From Pseudoscleropodium purum (lineage: Eukaryota; Streptophyta; Bryopsida; Hypnales; Brachytheciaceae), in NCBI GenBank assembly GCA_963969395.1, contig OZ017798.1, forward strand, positions 28,016,173-28,080,172: a stretch of DNA of 64,000 bases. The letters are read 5' to 3'. This document shows positions 26,246 to 37,660 of the stretch, in pieces. Under the pieces are notes generated by a model. That model saw only the letters and a list, made by a program, of their open reading frames with translations. It made no database searches and had not been told where the DNA came from. The stretch's first letter is position 1. Each line of letters starts with the position of its first letter. The translations under genes and the position numbers were made by a program.

Positions 26246-27770
26246 TGACGGGGTGGTGCAGCGGGACTTTAGAGCTGGGGTGACGGGGTAGCACAGCGAG
26301 ACTTGGGATTGGGGTGACGGGATGGCGTAGCAGGACTCGGGAGCTGGGGTGACGGGGTGGCGTAGCGGGACTCAGGAGCTGGGGTGACGCGGTGGCGCAA
26401 CGGGACTCGGGACTGGGGTGACGGGGTGGCGCAACGGGACTTGGGAGCTGGGGGTGACGTGGTGGCGCAGCGGGACTCGGGAGCTGCGGTGACGGGGTGG
26501 CACAGCGGGACTCGGGAGCTGGGGTGACGGGGTGGCACAGCGGGACTCGGGAGCTGGGGTGACGGGGTGGCACAGCGGGACTCGGGAGCTGGGGTGACGC
26601 GGTGGCGCAGCGGGACTCGGGAGCTGGGGTGACGCGGTGGCGCAGCGGGACTCGGGAGCTGGGGTGACGCGGTGGTGCAGCGGGACTCAGGGTGATGGAG
26701 TGGCGCAGCGGGACTCGGGTGCTAGGGTGACGCGGTGGCGCAGCGGGACTCGGGTGCTGGGGTGACGGGATGGCGCAACGGGACTCGGGACTGGGGTGAC
26801 GGGATGGCGCAACGGGACTTGGGAGCTGGGGGTGACGCGGTGGCACAGCGGGACTCGGGAGCTGGGGTGACGCGGTGGCGCAGCGGGACTCGGGGTGACG
26901 GGGTGGCGCAACGGGATTCGGGAGTTTAGGGTTTAGGGTGGCGCAGCGGGACTCGGGGTGACGGGGTGGCGCAACGAGACTCGGGACTAAGGTCACGGGG
27001 TGGCGCAGCGGGATTCGGGACTAGGGTGATGGGGTGGCGCAGCGGGACTCAGAAGTTGGGATGACGGGGTGGCGCAGTGGGATTCAGGAGCTGGGGTGAT
27101 GGGGTGGCGCAACGGGACTCGGGAGCTGGGGGTGACGCGGTGGCGCAACGGGACTCGGGATTGGGGTGACGGGGTAGCGCAGCGAGACTCAGGAGGGGAC
27201 TTGGGAGCTGGGGGTGACGCGGTGGCACAGCGGGACTCGGGAGCTGGGGTGACGCGGGGCCGCAGCGGCGCAGCGGGACTCGGGGTGACGGGGTGGCGCA
27301 GCGAGATTCGGGAGCTGGGATGACGCGGTGGCGCAGCGGGACTCGGGTGCTGGGATGACGCAGTGGCGCAGCGGGACTCAGGAGCTGGGGTGACGGGGTG
27401 GCGCAACGGGACTCGAGACTGGGGTGATGGGGTGGCGCAACAGGACTTGGGAGCTGGAGGTGATGCGGTGGCGCAGCGGGACTCAGGAGCTAGGGTGACG
27501 GGGTGGCGCAACGGGACTTGGGAGCGGGGGGTGACGCGGTGGCGTAGCGGGACTCGGGATTGGGGTGACGGGGTGGCACAGCGGGACTCGGGGGCTGGGG
27601 TGACGCGGTGGCCTAGCGGTTTAGGGGTGATGGGGTGGTGCAGCGGGACTCGGGAGCTGGGGTGACGCGGTGGCGCAGCGGGACTTGGAAGCTGGGGTGA
27701 CGCGGTGGCGCAGCGAGACTCGGGATTGGGGTGAGCGGGTGGCGCAGCGGGACTGGAGAGCTAGGGTGAG
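26246..27770 (+). repeat. GC-rich 35-bp minisatellite, ~43 units (copy A)
   Basis: About 1.5 kb of variants of one 35-bp unit whose core reads GGGACTCGGGAGCTGGGG followed by TGACG(C/G)GGTGGCGCA. GC content is very high in an AT-rich setting. Each unit has several runs of three or more G on the plus strand, so G-quadruplex potential is dense and CpG is frequent. Because 35 is not a multiple of three, all frames cycle through the same three peptides, which explains the long Pro/Arg-rich open frames on both strands; none is a gene. Copy B has the same block with different internal unit numbers. Confidence 0.95.
26925..26938 (+). repeat. Two telomere units embedded in the 35-bp minisatellite (copy A only)
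   Basis: TTTAGGGTTTAGGG interrupts a minisatellite unit after GGGATTCGGGAG. The matching place in copy B (54029-54050) continues as normal minisatellite (TTGGGGTGACAC), so the patch is specific to copy A. Confidence 0.9.
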
Positions 27771-29030
27771 CAATTTATTGCCCAAAAGCTATATATAAAT
27801 GGGTTTGAGGGAATATGTGAGAATTCATTACCCTACATTCATTGGATAAAATCATTCAATCGCTACAAAATTTAGGGATAGTATTGCTTTATCATGCATG
27901 ATTTTATATACTTTGGGATGAATACATGAGGGTTTTAGGGTCTATGGTTTTTATTTTAAATCCATGTCAGTAGATGTGAAACCCTTCATTATTTCATTAT
28001 GATGTGTGCTTATGATGTTGTACCGAAGTAGTGGACAAAAAATGTATGGCATTCTACTTGTGCACTACGTACCATGCATTGGTAGTATATTCTTCAAATC
28101 TTGGTATATTCTCTTTTAATATATGGTGACTACAAAGTGATGTAGAAAAGGGCCCTTATACAATTAGTTCACGGGTGCATTTTCACAATAGAAATTAGTT
28201 TGAAATTTACCACATGGTATGTGGGGCGTTGTCAAGGGAAAATGCACATGGACAAAAGAGCAACATGTTCCTATAATAGAATGCTTTCTAAGGGTTAAAG
28301 GATAACTCTACTTTATAAAGGGTTGAGTGAAACTTCCAAAAACTGAACCATTAATTTATTGCCTTCAAGGTAAGTGCACCTGCTTCGGGCAACTTCTTGA
28401 AAGAAGACACAGTACATTTTGCCTACAATGTTCTACCAATATTCAAAAAAATCTATGACCAAATTGAGATCGTTCTATTCAGGTCTCTTTCAAAAATCAT
28501 AGCATATTCATACAATATCAACTGGAATGCATTCTTGAAGGGGTTTGGAATCCCGTACAACCATCAAGAAGATCAAACCAAACTAAATTTCAAGGGGCTA
28601 ATAATAGGAATCATGTTGAATGTTTCACTTATGTGATATCAGGTGTAATTGCCTTCCAAGGTAATTGCCTTCACATCAATAGAAGCTATTATGAGGATTT
28701 ACAAGAGCCATAGTGTTGAGGAACGAAATAAATTTCAATATTTAAAAAAGTGAAAATCAAAGGGAATGGTATTATAAGGGTAAAGCCTCTCGTAGTTTAG
28801 GCTCAATGACCTCTCCAATTTCGAAATTGGAGGTTTATGGATGAATTTTTAGGATTCAACATAAGTAAATGGAATTCTTTAACATATCTTTATCATTGAT
28901 GTATGAAGAGGATTTTTTTTTCGTTCTGTTTCTATTGGTACGGTATGTGATTTCCCTCGTACCTTCTTCCACAAATAATAATTGGACAGATTGAGGGGTT
29001 CCGTACTACATTCCCATTCCTTCCTTCAAT
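27771..29030. other. No recognised gene (copy A)
   Basis: AT-rich sequence. A 79-codon plus-strand frame (28397-28636, TTG start, IFKKIYDQIEIVLF) is retained in copy B with one substitution, but it has no ATG start and no known domain. Splice-like words (CAAGGTAAGTGC near 28370) exist without a supporting exon. A TATATATAA word lies at about 27791 directly after the GC-rich block, a possible promoter-like edge and nothing more. Confidence 0.4.
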
Positions 29031-29158
29031 GGATGATGGGGCATTTAGGAACTACATTTTCACAACCCAAAAACCCTGAAATTACAAGCACTATGGATGA
29101 TAAGGCATTCATGAACTACATTTTCACAACCCAAAAACCCTGAAATTACAAGCACTAT
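29031..29158 (+). repeat. 64-bp tandem duplication (copy A)
   Basis: The block ACTACATTTTCACAACCC through AAGCACTATG occurs at 29051 and again at 29115, spacing 64 bp. Both halves are also in copy B (56180-56302), so this duplication predates the segmental one. Confidence 0.9.
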
Positions 29159-29461
29159 GCACCTTGGTGAAACTCAATTGTATCTCACAAAACCAGTATT
29201 TTGTAATTTATAGGTTCAAAATGAGTGGAATGCATGTATTTGTATTACACATTATGGGTATTAAGAAATCCCAGTAATGTCCATTTAAAAAAAAATTTAA
29301 ACTTCAAAATTAATACATTAAGAAAGAGGGACATGTGTTCAAGCTTTAAACCAGCTCATGTAGGCTCTACGGTCTAGAGTGAGTTGGAATGATCCTAATA
29401 TAGACACATAAGAATTGTTGGTGCATACGTTTTGAGTCCATTTATGGACAAAGATTCTAAG

Positions 29462-29552
29462 CCCTAAACCCTGCGTAGCGGAGCAAGTAGGGTTTAGGCC
29501 TGTAGCGGAGCGCCGTTAGGCGCGTAGCTACAGTATCCAGGCGCTTTGCGCC
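29462..29552 (+). repeat. GC-rich triple-hairpin cluster (copy A)
   Basis: Three consecutive inverted repeats are present. Hairpin 1: CCTAAACCCT (29463-29472) pairs with AGGGTTTAGG (29489-29498), a telomere-motif stem with a 16-nt loop. Hairpin 2: CTGTAGC (29500-29506) pairs with GCTACAG (29527-29533), and inside it GCGCC pairs with GGCGC around a GTTA loop, with a 3x3 internal loop. Hairpin 3: GGCGC (29540-29544) pairs with GCGCC (29548-29552) around TTT. The word GTAGCGGAGC occurs twice. Base composition is unlike the AT-rich surroundings. Copy B keeps all three, with paired changes in the outer stem of hairpin 2. The cluster resembles mobile GC-rich palindromes known from some organelle genomes, but the origin is unknown. 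Confidence 0.92.
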
Positions 29553-29559
29553 GTGTAGG

Positions 29560-31835
29560 GTTCACTGGGAAGATTCGAGGGTTCAGGGATGTTGTGCTTT
29601 GGGATTTAGACAGCACACTAAAAAAAAATGTCAAGTATCATCTTCCAACCTATGAACTAGGGGTGATTGGGTACTCCTTCTTTGTACCTTTCACTATGTT
29701 AAACAATGGAATTGATCTACTAGGACTTCTAGGTTCATAGTAAATCCCAAACCATGAACCACTACAAATAGGGTTTAAGTAAGTTGGCCCCATATCTGTA
29801 TACAAAGAAATCAGGGTTTAGGGGTCAATCCTACAAAGGGGTGAAGGAACATTTTATTACATGGCATGCTCCCAAACATCCTCACCTTTCCTTTTGGAGT
29901 GGATTTAGAATTATGTCTAATGGGTTTTCAAATAATCATGATTGGGATGCCACTACACTGTAGCCAATTCCGAATCTATAGTGTCCTAATGCACAAATAA
30001 TATTGGCGTCGTGTTCCCTTTTAACATGTGATCTCTAACATGTGAACACAGGGTACACTGGATGGTCTAGGTTCAACTTTCTTCCAGAAGAGCATATCAA
30101 TTGGTTGAGGTATGTTGTTTAATGTGGAGGGAATGTTTGCGAGCAAAAAAAGGCTTGGATCTGTACTGGTGAAACTTGTACAATGCTCATAAATTCTTGG
30201 TACATTCTACCTGTTACAAATCAAGAGCTGTTTACAGACTCACCCAAAAATCAACTTACCAGTGTGAGAATTTTGGCCCAACCCCATTTGAAGAATCGTG
30301 CATTGGAACCAATTTGGAACTTGTGCTTCATTAGCCACCATTCAAATTCAGGGTGGGTCAAATAGAAATGTATGTATAAAGCTCAGGGTGTTGGATTTTA
30401 TTTTATTGAATAATTGTTTGTTTATTAAGGTGAGATCTTGAATAATTATGCTCATATTGGTCACTTTTTTGGTACTACCAAAAAGGTCATTTTAGAGAGG
30501 GTTGCTTGGGGCCTTCTTGCTTGGTTAGGGGGTTGCTGGCAAAAGAGATTAGGAATTTCAAAGTTTTTCCAAGAGTAGTAATTTTCAATTTTGTTTATAT
30601 TGTATTTGATTCTATCATGGCAAAAGTAAACGACTAACTAGTAAACTCTAAATATTGGATTGCTAAAAATAGGTGTTTCCAAAGTTAGAGGTCCCCATTT
30701 TGATCATTGATGTTTTAGGAACATTCTAACGAAAAGTGAAGGGTTCATTTCGAAAAAGGGGTCTTTTTATGTTCACTACATGACATGCTTTCCAAAAGAT
30801 TGTCATCACATCTTGAGTTGGGTCACAATTATGTGTACCGGAAATCTAGTTTGATACCATTGGAAAGCCAATTGAACATCTAAACTAATAGTCAAGGCTT
30901 TTTTTTGTGTGTTTGGGGCCTTCAAACATGTGGACATTTTTCATTGAAAGGTTAGAGGGTTTAGGACAACCAACCAAGGAATGAAATTCGTGAGCAGTGC
31001 TCATCCATTCCTATTTTTGGAGACACAAAATGAGAGTTTAAAGAAAAAATTGTTGAACCTGTCAATGCCCAAGGCACCAGAATCTAACCAAGTTGCTATT
31101 TTTGGCAATTTAGATTCTTGAAAGATTATTCTTGATGTCTAGTCTAGGCACCCTAAAACCCAACTTTGAAAATAAATGGTAGTGATTCTTCTATTCAAGG
31201 TCTCAGGTTTTGGGGTACCCACCGTATAGTATTGACTTCCCATAGTGCTGAGAGCTCTGGTAAATGATCCTCCAATACTGGAGGACTTGAAGAAAAAATC
31301 ACATTCAAAATTCATTTAAAAAAATTATAGAATAGATTTAGAGAAGCCATAAATTGGTTGAGGGTTATTTATATGGGGCCCCTAAACCTCATATTTTGTT
31401 GGTCACAAACTTCTCAAGTTTGAGTTGTTAAAAGTGAATGGAATTTTCTTCAAAGTTCTAACACCTTCACGATCAGACATCATAATCTTCCAAACTATGA
31501 GTGATATTGTCATGCTTTATGGTCCTGGGTGATCTCCAACATGTCTAGTTTGACTTTGTACGGCTACCATTCGAAAAAAGTGACTTGGTTCAACTTATCA
31601 AAATGACAGCTTCTAATTCCATTCAAAGCAAATTTCTGGTGGCTCACAATAAGCCGGGGGCATTAAGGGGTGAAGCCCGCACAGTTAGTGGTATATGTCC
31701 AATAAATCACCAAACTTGTAGCAAACAACTGCAGTGATCCCTATAACTGCTCAACCAACACTGAAGCTGAGGGTTTAGGTGTGAGATTGGAAATCATCTA
31801 GTGACTGTACATATACACTGTGCACCAAGCGAACA
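29560..31835. other. No recognised gene (copy A)
   Basis: AT-rich sequence with short frames only (for example 29546-29740 and 30183-30365). Scattered GGGTTTAGG words occur but nothing with domain-like character. This part differs more from copy B than the preceding 6 kb does, with clusters of substitutions near 29850-29900 and 30530-30560. Confidence 0.4.
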
Positions 31836-31840
31836 CGGCA

Positions 31841-31940
31841 ACCTGGCAAGGAGTCCCCCCTAAAGTGACGGTTTTAGATTTTTGGACAGCAACATGGCAG
31901 GGAGTTCCCCCTAAAGTTGTGGTTTTAGATTTTTGGACTG
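31841..31940 (+). repeat. 51-bp tandem duplication (copy A)
   Basis: ACCTGGCAAGGAGTCCCCCC at 31841 is followed at 31892 by ACATGGCAGGGAGTTCCCCC. Both are followed by CTAAAGT and GGTTTTAGATTTTTGGAC. The period is 17 codons, so a 69-codon frame stays open across it; that frame has no recognised function. Confidence 0.8.
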
Positions 31941-32557
31941 ATTTCAAGATATCCAACCATGGCTACTGCGTGTCTTCTGATAAATATGATATTTCCTTGA
32001 TTTTTTTTTTTAATCCAAGCACCCCATAATGCAGCAAAGCCCAGTACAAAGTAACCGCAGTGTTCATGTGGATCAATCCAAATTATCCAAGGATGAGGCT
32101 TTATTACACGTCATGGACGTGGATGATTTTCATAAAAAATTCCTAGCACATTATAAGACTAAATTTCTTAAATAAATGCACTTTTCAGTCCAAATCTAAA
32201 AAATAGATGTTCAGTTAGGAAATAAATACAAGCGTAGTGGTGCAATTCGGAGGGAATGCAGCTGCTGATTATACCCTGAAATTTTCAAAGGGTTAGGGTG
32301 GTTGAGGGGGTCCAACCCCCTAGCACTCCAATGTCCAATTCCTAGACAATGAAGATATTGGGATTTAGTTTTCTTTCTTATCAATGCTTGGACAGAAGTC
32401 CTCTAATTTGTGGAAATACTTCATCAAGTTGTTGTCCTATCCAATGGTTGGATTTGGCGTTAGTAAAGTTTATATTTTTTTGAATTCACAAGTGTGGAAG
32501 TATGTCAAGCCAAAATTTTAGTGACTTCAGTTCAAAATTGGATTTCCAAAAGTGTGG

Positions 32558-33672
32558 TCATAGATGAATAGAACTCAAGAATTTTGAAAAATCACCACAT
32601 CAATCGAAACTTCATTTCAAATCCATTCTAACAAGTTGTACTCCAAAAATGCTAATATTTTGCTTGTAATTAAATTTAGGACGAATTGGAAAATATTCCT
32701 TTTTAAATTTATGGAAAAAGTGTGGTGATAGCAGTTTCGACTCTAACCATACACATGGAATCCAAGATTCAATACGTACATCTTCCATTCATATACAGTC
32801 ATATATTAATAGAACTCAAGAATTTTGAAAAATCACCCCATCAATGGAACTTCATTTCAAATCCATTCCGACAAGCTATACTCGAAAAATGCTAAATATT
32901 TTGCTTGTCATTGAATTTAGGACAAATTTAAAAATAACCCTTTTTAAGGGTTTAGGGAAAAATACTGGTGATAGCAGTTTCGACTCTAACCATACTCATG
33001 GAATCCAAAATTCAATATGGTCATCTTCCATTCATATGCGGTTATAGATTAATAGAACTCAAGGAATTTTGAAAAATCTCCACATCAATCAATGGAACTT
33101 CATTTCAAACCCATTCCAACAAGTTGTACTCTAAAAATGCTAATATTTTGCTTATCATTGAGTTTAGGACAAATTTAAAAATAACCCTTTTTAAGGGTTC
33201 AAGGGAAAAAGGGTGGTGATAGCAGTTTAGGCTCTAACCATACACAGGGAATCTAAAATTCAATACGTACATCTTCCATTCATATAGAGTCCTAGATTAA
33301 TAGAACTCAATAAATTTTGAAAAACCACCACATCAATCAATGGAACTTCATTTCAAACCCATTCCTAAACCCTCTATACTCTAAAAATGGTAAAATTTGG
33401 CTTGTCATTGAATTTAGGACAAATTTAAAAATAACCCTTTTTAAGGGTTTAGGGGAAAATATTGGTGATAGCAGTTTAGGCTCTAACCATACACATGGAA
33501 TCTAAAATTCAATATGGTACATCTTCCATTCATATGCAGTCATAGATGAATAGAACTCAAGGGATTTTGAAAAAATCACCACATCAATCAATGGAACTTC
33601 ATTTCAAATCCATTCCAAACTGTTGTACTCCAAAAATGCTAATACTTTGTTTGTCATTGAATTTAGGACTAA
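32558..33672 (+). repeat. ~242-250-bp tandem repeat, ~5 copies (copy A)
   Basis: The landmark AATAGAACTCAAG recurs at about 32567, 32808, 33051, 33299 and 33549. Each unit continues through AACTTCATTTCAAA, AAAAATGCTAATATTTTGCTTG, TTTAGGACAAATTTAAAAAT, CCCTTTTTAAGGG and GGTGATAGCAGTTT. One unit replaces AACAAGTTG by CCTAAACCCT (33364-33373), a telomere-like patch. Copy B has nine units at the matching place. Confidence 0.95.
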
Positions 33673-33744
33673 ATTTAGGGTCATGTTTAAAATGAGACTC
33701 CACTTTCTCTCATTTTAATGAATATGGCCTTTATTGTATACTTG

Positions 33745-34229
33745 CAATATTGGTTGTACGAGAATTGTGCCACCAGCTTTCAAAAGCATCTTCAAATCAT
33801 AAAAGATTTTTATGGAGAACCCAAGTGGATAAGGGAGAGTGAGAGCAAATTTCTTGTACGTGTTATGTTTGATAAATTCTTCCTAGACTCAAAGTAGCCT
33901 CTTTTCAAAATTGTAATGATTGCCAATGCATCCGCAGCTATGGAGGTGCCTTCGCTAAATGCTCTTGTGCATTAGTTGGTGAACCCCCTAATGAAATTGT
34001 GGAGAGTTTGGATGCAAACTTCTCACTTGGCAAAAGCTTTGGAGAGTACATCAAACTAAAACAAATTGCCATGGTTCATATGTTGGTTAGTGTAGAAGAT
34101 GAATGCACCTTCTCAACATTGTCTTTCCCAAAGGATAGGCTTGATCAGAACCTTGGAGTGGTTGTGGGCATGCATTGTCAAAATGTTTATACTTTGAAAA
34201 ATTTCTCATATAATGATTGTTTTAAGTAG
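33745..34229 (+). pseudogene. hAT-type transposase C-terminal fossil (copy A)
   Basis: A decayed coding stretch. The upstream part begins QYWLYENCATSFQKHL and runs 50 codons to a TAG at 33895. After a frame change, the downstream part reads ESLDANFSLGKSFGEYIKL, then MLVSVEDECTFSTLSFPKDR, and ends YTLKNFSYNDCFK at 34229. The (V/E)EDE..FSTL..(M/P)K..(L/R)..NL spacing resembles the hAT dimerisation region of plant and moss transposases as I know them. No terminal inverted repeats or target duplications were found, so the element limits are unknown. Both copies carry the same lesions; the decay predates the duplication. Confidence 0.55.
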
Positions 34230-35440
34230 TAGGTGCTAGCCACTAAGCAAGATTATTATGCAATGATTGCATGACACCTACTCTAGATCCACGAGGTAGT
34301 GTAAGATTGCTTGGTATTTGTAATTGGTACTTGTTAAGTTTTTCATTCCAATTGGCTAGTGATAGATTTCAAATTCCAGTTGAGATTTTGCCGTAAATTT
34401 AGAGTATGTTGATACTTCAAAACATCTTTTACAGAACATAACTTTTTTTCTTTGTTACTATCAATTATTCATATTATATATATAGCCATATTTGTGGCCT
34501 CCTACTAATGGAGAGTAGAGGTCGTTCAATTGCCATGTGCTTATTGTTGTTTTTCTATCATGTGGTGGCTTCTCAATCACAGCTTGTATTGAGTGATTGT
34601 GAGTCTAGAATGATACTTTGTTGTGTGATATTGATTCTCTATTTTAGGGGAATTTCTATCCACCTTGAGAGAGTGTGACGTCATTAGGTGAATTTTTGGC
34701 TACTATTACTATCTGTATCAATGTATTCCTTTAATTCCCTTACTAATTTAGGCATCAAAATACATAGTGTATTGGTTGTAGGGACCATGATTGAATTCAA
34801 GGGAGATGAGTGAAGAAACTTGAAGGGACTTTATCATTGCCATTTTGTTTGTTTGCCATGGCTTATAGTTTCTTTCAATGCTTTGTACTAAATGGGATTG
34901 CTTATATTGTGTACTTGTTCACTTCTAGTCCATCTTTCTAGCATTGCACTAAATCAAGCATCGGAATACTTGAGTTTAGGGTGCAGGTCATGTTGTGCTA
35001 GATGGAGAGCTTGGAGATGGTGAGCATGTTTAGGAAACTTACTTTTTGACTCTTTGTTGGATGTTTGCACTTAATTGTTTAAATGTTTACAAAATTCACA
35101 AGACCTTAAAAAGTGTACCCTAAAGCAATTCAAAATTGCACACTCAGCAGCCCAATCTAAACCAAATATGAATCCTTAGTTGCCACTTCCTTCGACACTG
35201 AAAATTCACAGGAAACAATTGTCATCAAATTCAATGGAAAATTTTGTCTCTGAAGCCAGCAAGTTATGGAAGAAAACGACAAATTTTGTACAGAAAAACC
35301 CACATGGCCCATCCATATTTGGAATTTGGCGAGAAAGCAGCACCCCGCACTAAACGAAAAAAACAAACCTGGCTGGTGGTGCTACGGAAGAAGGCTCAAA
35401 CCCTAGTCTCTTGTTGTCGTGAATTCTTGTTCCATTTGAA
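34230..35440. other. No recognised gene (copy A)
   Basis: AT-rich sequence with a TATATATATAG run near 34470. Overlapping short frames at 35157-35444 on both strands show no domain. The 3' end becomes less AT-rich towards 35460, where exon-like blocks start. Confidence 0.4.
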
Positions 35441-35466
35441 GTGACCGGTTTCAATCTTTAATTAGG

Positions 35467-35881
35467 ATGCGGTTAAGTATATTTGAGGATGTCCTTCGCC
35501 GGGATTCTCGGGTAAGCAGGGGTCCATGATTTTCTTGGGGTCTGACACCATTTTGAGGGGCGAAAAGGATTCCGTGGACCGTGGATATTAGAACTTCCAG
35601 TTCTGCTGTCGTCACTCAAGGCCTCAAGAGATCCTTGAATTCGAATAATCGAACTATCTGCCTTCATCAACAACAGCTATCTTGCCCGAGTACTGCTGGA
35701 CAAGGATCATCAAAACCCTAAAACACCGTTGCAGGGTGCGACTGCACTGCTCATCCTCGACTGTAGAAATCGGGTCCTAGGATCTCAGGGTTGGTTGGTG
35801 AGGCAGACGCATGTGGTGTCTCGCCATGTCGTCTTGCTGCACCAGATTTCCCTGTCCGCTCGGTCGAGTCTCCACTGCCAG
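35467..35881 (+). other. Two possible exons of an unknown gene (copy A)
   Basis: ATG at 35467 opens 15 codons (MRLSIFEDVLRRDSR) ending at a GTAAGC donor (35512). A CAG acceptor precedes 35735, from where 49 codons (GATALLILDCRNRVLG, then Arg/Ser/Leu-rich sequence to SSLHCQ) run to a GTAAAC donor at 35882. The basic, acid-poor second block could be an organelle targeting peptide, and the OSB-like gene lies downstream, but no link is shown. Copy B has an indel in this block that changes the frame (63894 onward), so at least one copy is not coding as drawn. Confidence 0.3.
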
Positions 35882-37070
35882 GTAAACCTACTTTCAGAGC
35901 ATAATTCCTCATTGCAGCATGTGATCCTCTCTCTGCAGCATAGTTAAATTCCGAAGCTGTTTGCATATGTTGAGAGTTGTGGCCGTTGTGGGTTCTCTTT
36001 CTGCTTGCAGGTTTACTCGATTAGGATTTTGCAATTGGCAGGGAAGCGCGGACAGAATTGGAAGGCGGTTGAGTAACTCGCAAGTGTCAGAATCTGTTGC
36101 AGCGTTCCTGCTCGCTACAACAGTGTGTACGGGATTAGAGAATCTTAGAGATTGATACTTTCACATTTGAGCATTCCGCTGACTACGTTCCAGTCCAGTC
36201 TTCTCAAGCTGAAGTCATTTCAAGCTGTTCATGTTGATGTCAAGCTGCTGCAGTTGTTCCTTCCTCCGTGCTTGGTGACCTGAGAGTTCACGGTTGGGCA
36301 GTGTGGATAATCGAACAGACACAACTAAGGGAGCAGAAGGCCGTATGCTAAGCCGTAATTTTTTTTATTGAAGCTAAGTATTAAGGCTCCATACGTCGGT
36401 GGTTGTTGATGCAGGGAACTAGTGAGTGTTTTTTTTCTCTCAGACCCTGAGGGCTGAGCCATTTTGGAGGGGGTTCAAAATAGCAGTTTACAGTTAACGG
36501 GGAGCGGAAGATTCCAAGAGAGGGATTCATACGTGGAACTTTTGTGCGTGGACTGAATTGAACTTCTAGTCAACAAATTTTGGAAGCGGCAGGCATTGGA
36601 ATTATTGGTACCGAAGGCCGAGAAGGAGCTATAAAATCAGACAAGTAATTGAACGGACTTGAAGACATTGCCAGTCATGCATGATCCTTTGTGTCTGTGC
36701 TGAAGTCGAGTTTGAAGCTTGTTGTGTTCATATGTCGTTGCTGATGTTGAGGTTGGGGTTGCTGAACGCAAGTAGAATTTCTCTTCTTGCCTGGAGGTTT
36801 GGCAATTTGAGGTAGAGAAGGAACTCAGTTGGAGGGAGCAGATTGCTACTTACATGCTACTTTTTCAACTTTTACTCAAGGTTTCAGACATTGCCTGGAT
36901 ATGGACAAGGAGCTCTTTTCAACTGATCGAGGACTTACACTTGAAAGGGGGCCAAAGACGAGGAGATTCAGTCCTATGCTTTTTCTAGATGAGAATTTGG
37001 GTTTCTGTCTGTGGTGTTACTCTGTTGTCGAAGCGGAACCGTTAGAAGTTTGTAGCCACTGAGCCACAAA
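35882..37070. other. No firm gene; less AT-rich leader-like region upstream of the OSB-like gene
   Basis: Mixed-composition sequence with splice-like words (TGCTTGCAGGTTTAC near 36010) and short frames (35961-36155 and 36829-37062), none with a recognisable domain. Its position suggests promoter or 5' leader of the OSB-like gene; this is inference. It is outside the part of the duplication visible in this window. Confidence 0.3.
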
Positions 37071-37148
37071 ATGTCTGCATTAGTGCACCTTTTGTCGCAT
37101 CATAGGCAGCAGACGAGAAGCTATTTGGTGCTTGGAGCTGGTGCACGG
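37071..37148 (+). CDS. Candidate first exon with targeting-peptide character (OSB-like gene)
   Basis: ATG at 37071 opens 26 codons (MSALVHLLSHHRQQTRSYLV, then LGAGAR) that end at a perfect GTGAGT donor (37149). The peptide has Arg, His, Ser and Leu but no acidic residue, as mitochondrial or plastid transit peptides do. The PDF-motif exons of an OSB-like protein follow 0.5 kb downstream on the same strand, and OSB proteins are organelle-targeted, so this is a reasonable first exon. The exons between (an OB-fold is expected in the family) could not be assigned. A stretch near 37508-37580 reading SQPPLEEGAADPLGVHRRQF before another GTGAGT may be one of them. Confidence 0.4.
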
Positions 37149-37660
37149 GTGAGTGAGTGTTGACTTCTTGGCCATACACCTGTTCTACGGAAGTAGTTGG
37201 ATGACTTGTGACTTGTCTGAACTGAACCACCGTGGTCATGTTAGAAACACATGTGTCCGATACATTCAGGACAGCAGTATATTTGATTAATACGGTGGTG
37301 CGCTTCCCCCGAACTGACAGGACGTGAACTGGGTTGGTTGGACGTTAAAACATTGAATCTTCGTACCGATGAGTACCTTATGCTGAAACTGCTACGAATT
37401 GAATGCGTTTTTTGACTCACCGTCGGGGATTTGTGTGACCAGGGTGCCTGTGTGGTCCCACTCTTGAAGTCTCCATGGCATATACACCCATGTTTATTAT
37501 TTGTCTCAGCCTCCCCTGGAGGAAGGAGCAGCGGATCCATTAGGTGTTCATCGTCGTCAGTTTGGAGAAAACCCTCTGTGAGTACCAATGCTTCAGGTAT
37601 GTATAGGATGGCCGCTCTCATGGCCAGAAGTGGTTGTTTTTTTTCTCTGAGAAGAATTGA

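Larger units (their letters stand above)
22957..35841 (+). repeat. Large segmental duplication, copy A (partner 50088-64000)
   Basis: This stretch is collinear and highly similar to 50088-64000 in the same orientation. The offset is 27193 at the start, 27188 after a 5-bp indel near 24170, 27144 after the 35-bp minisatellite, and 28159 after the ~245-bp repeats. Differences are mostly single bases plus repeat-number changes. The partner runs to the window edge, so the true length is unknown. If the duplication is tandem, the unit is about 27.2 kb, from telomere tract to telomere tract. Confidence 0.96.

Noticed and set aside
26241..27665. Long Pro/Arg-rich frames (up to 251 codons) on both strands of the GC-rich block
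   Set aside because: A 35-bp repeat without stops keeps all frames open; both strands are open at once and unit indels shift frames freely.
32558..33672. CRISPR-like regular repeats
   Set aside because: Units are ~245-bp adjacent tandem copies without unique spacers, in plant nuclear DNA.
37241..37621. 126-codon minus-strand frame opposite the OSB-like gene
   Set aside because: No recognisable domain, and it lies opposite the probable plus-strand exons.
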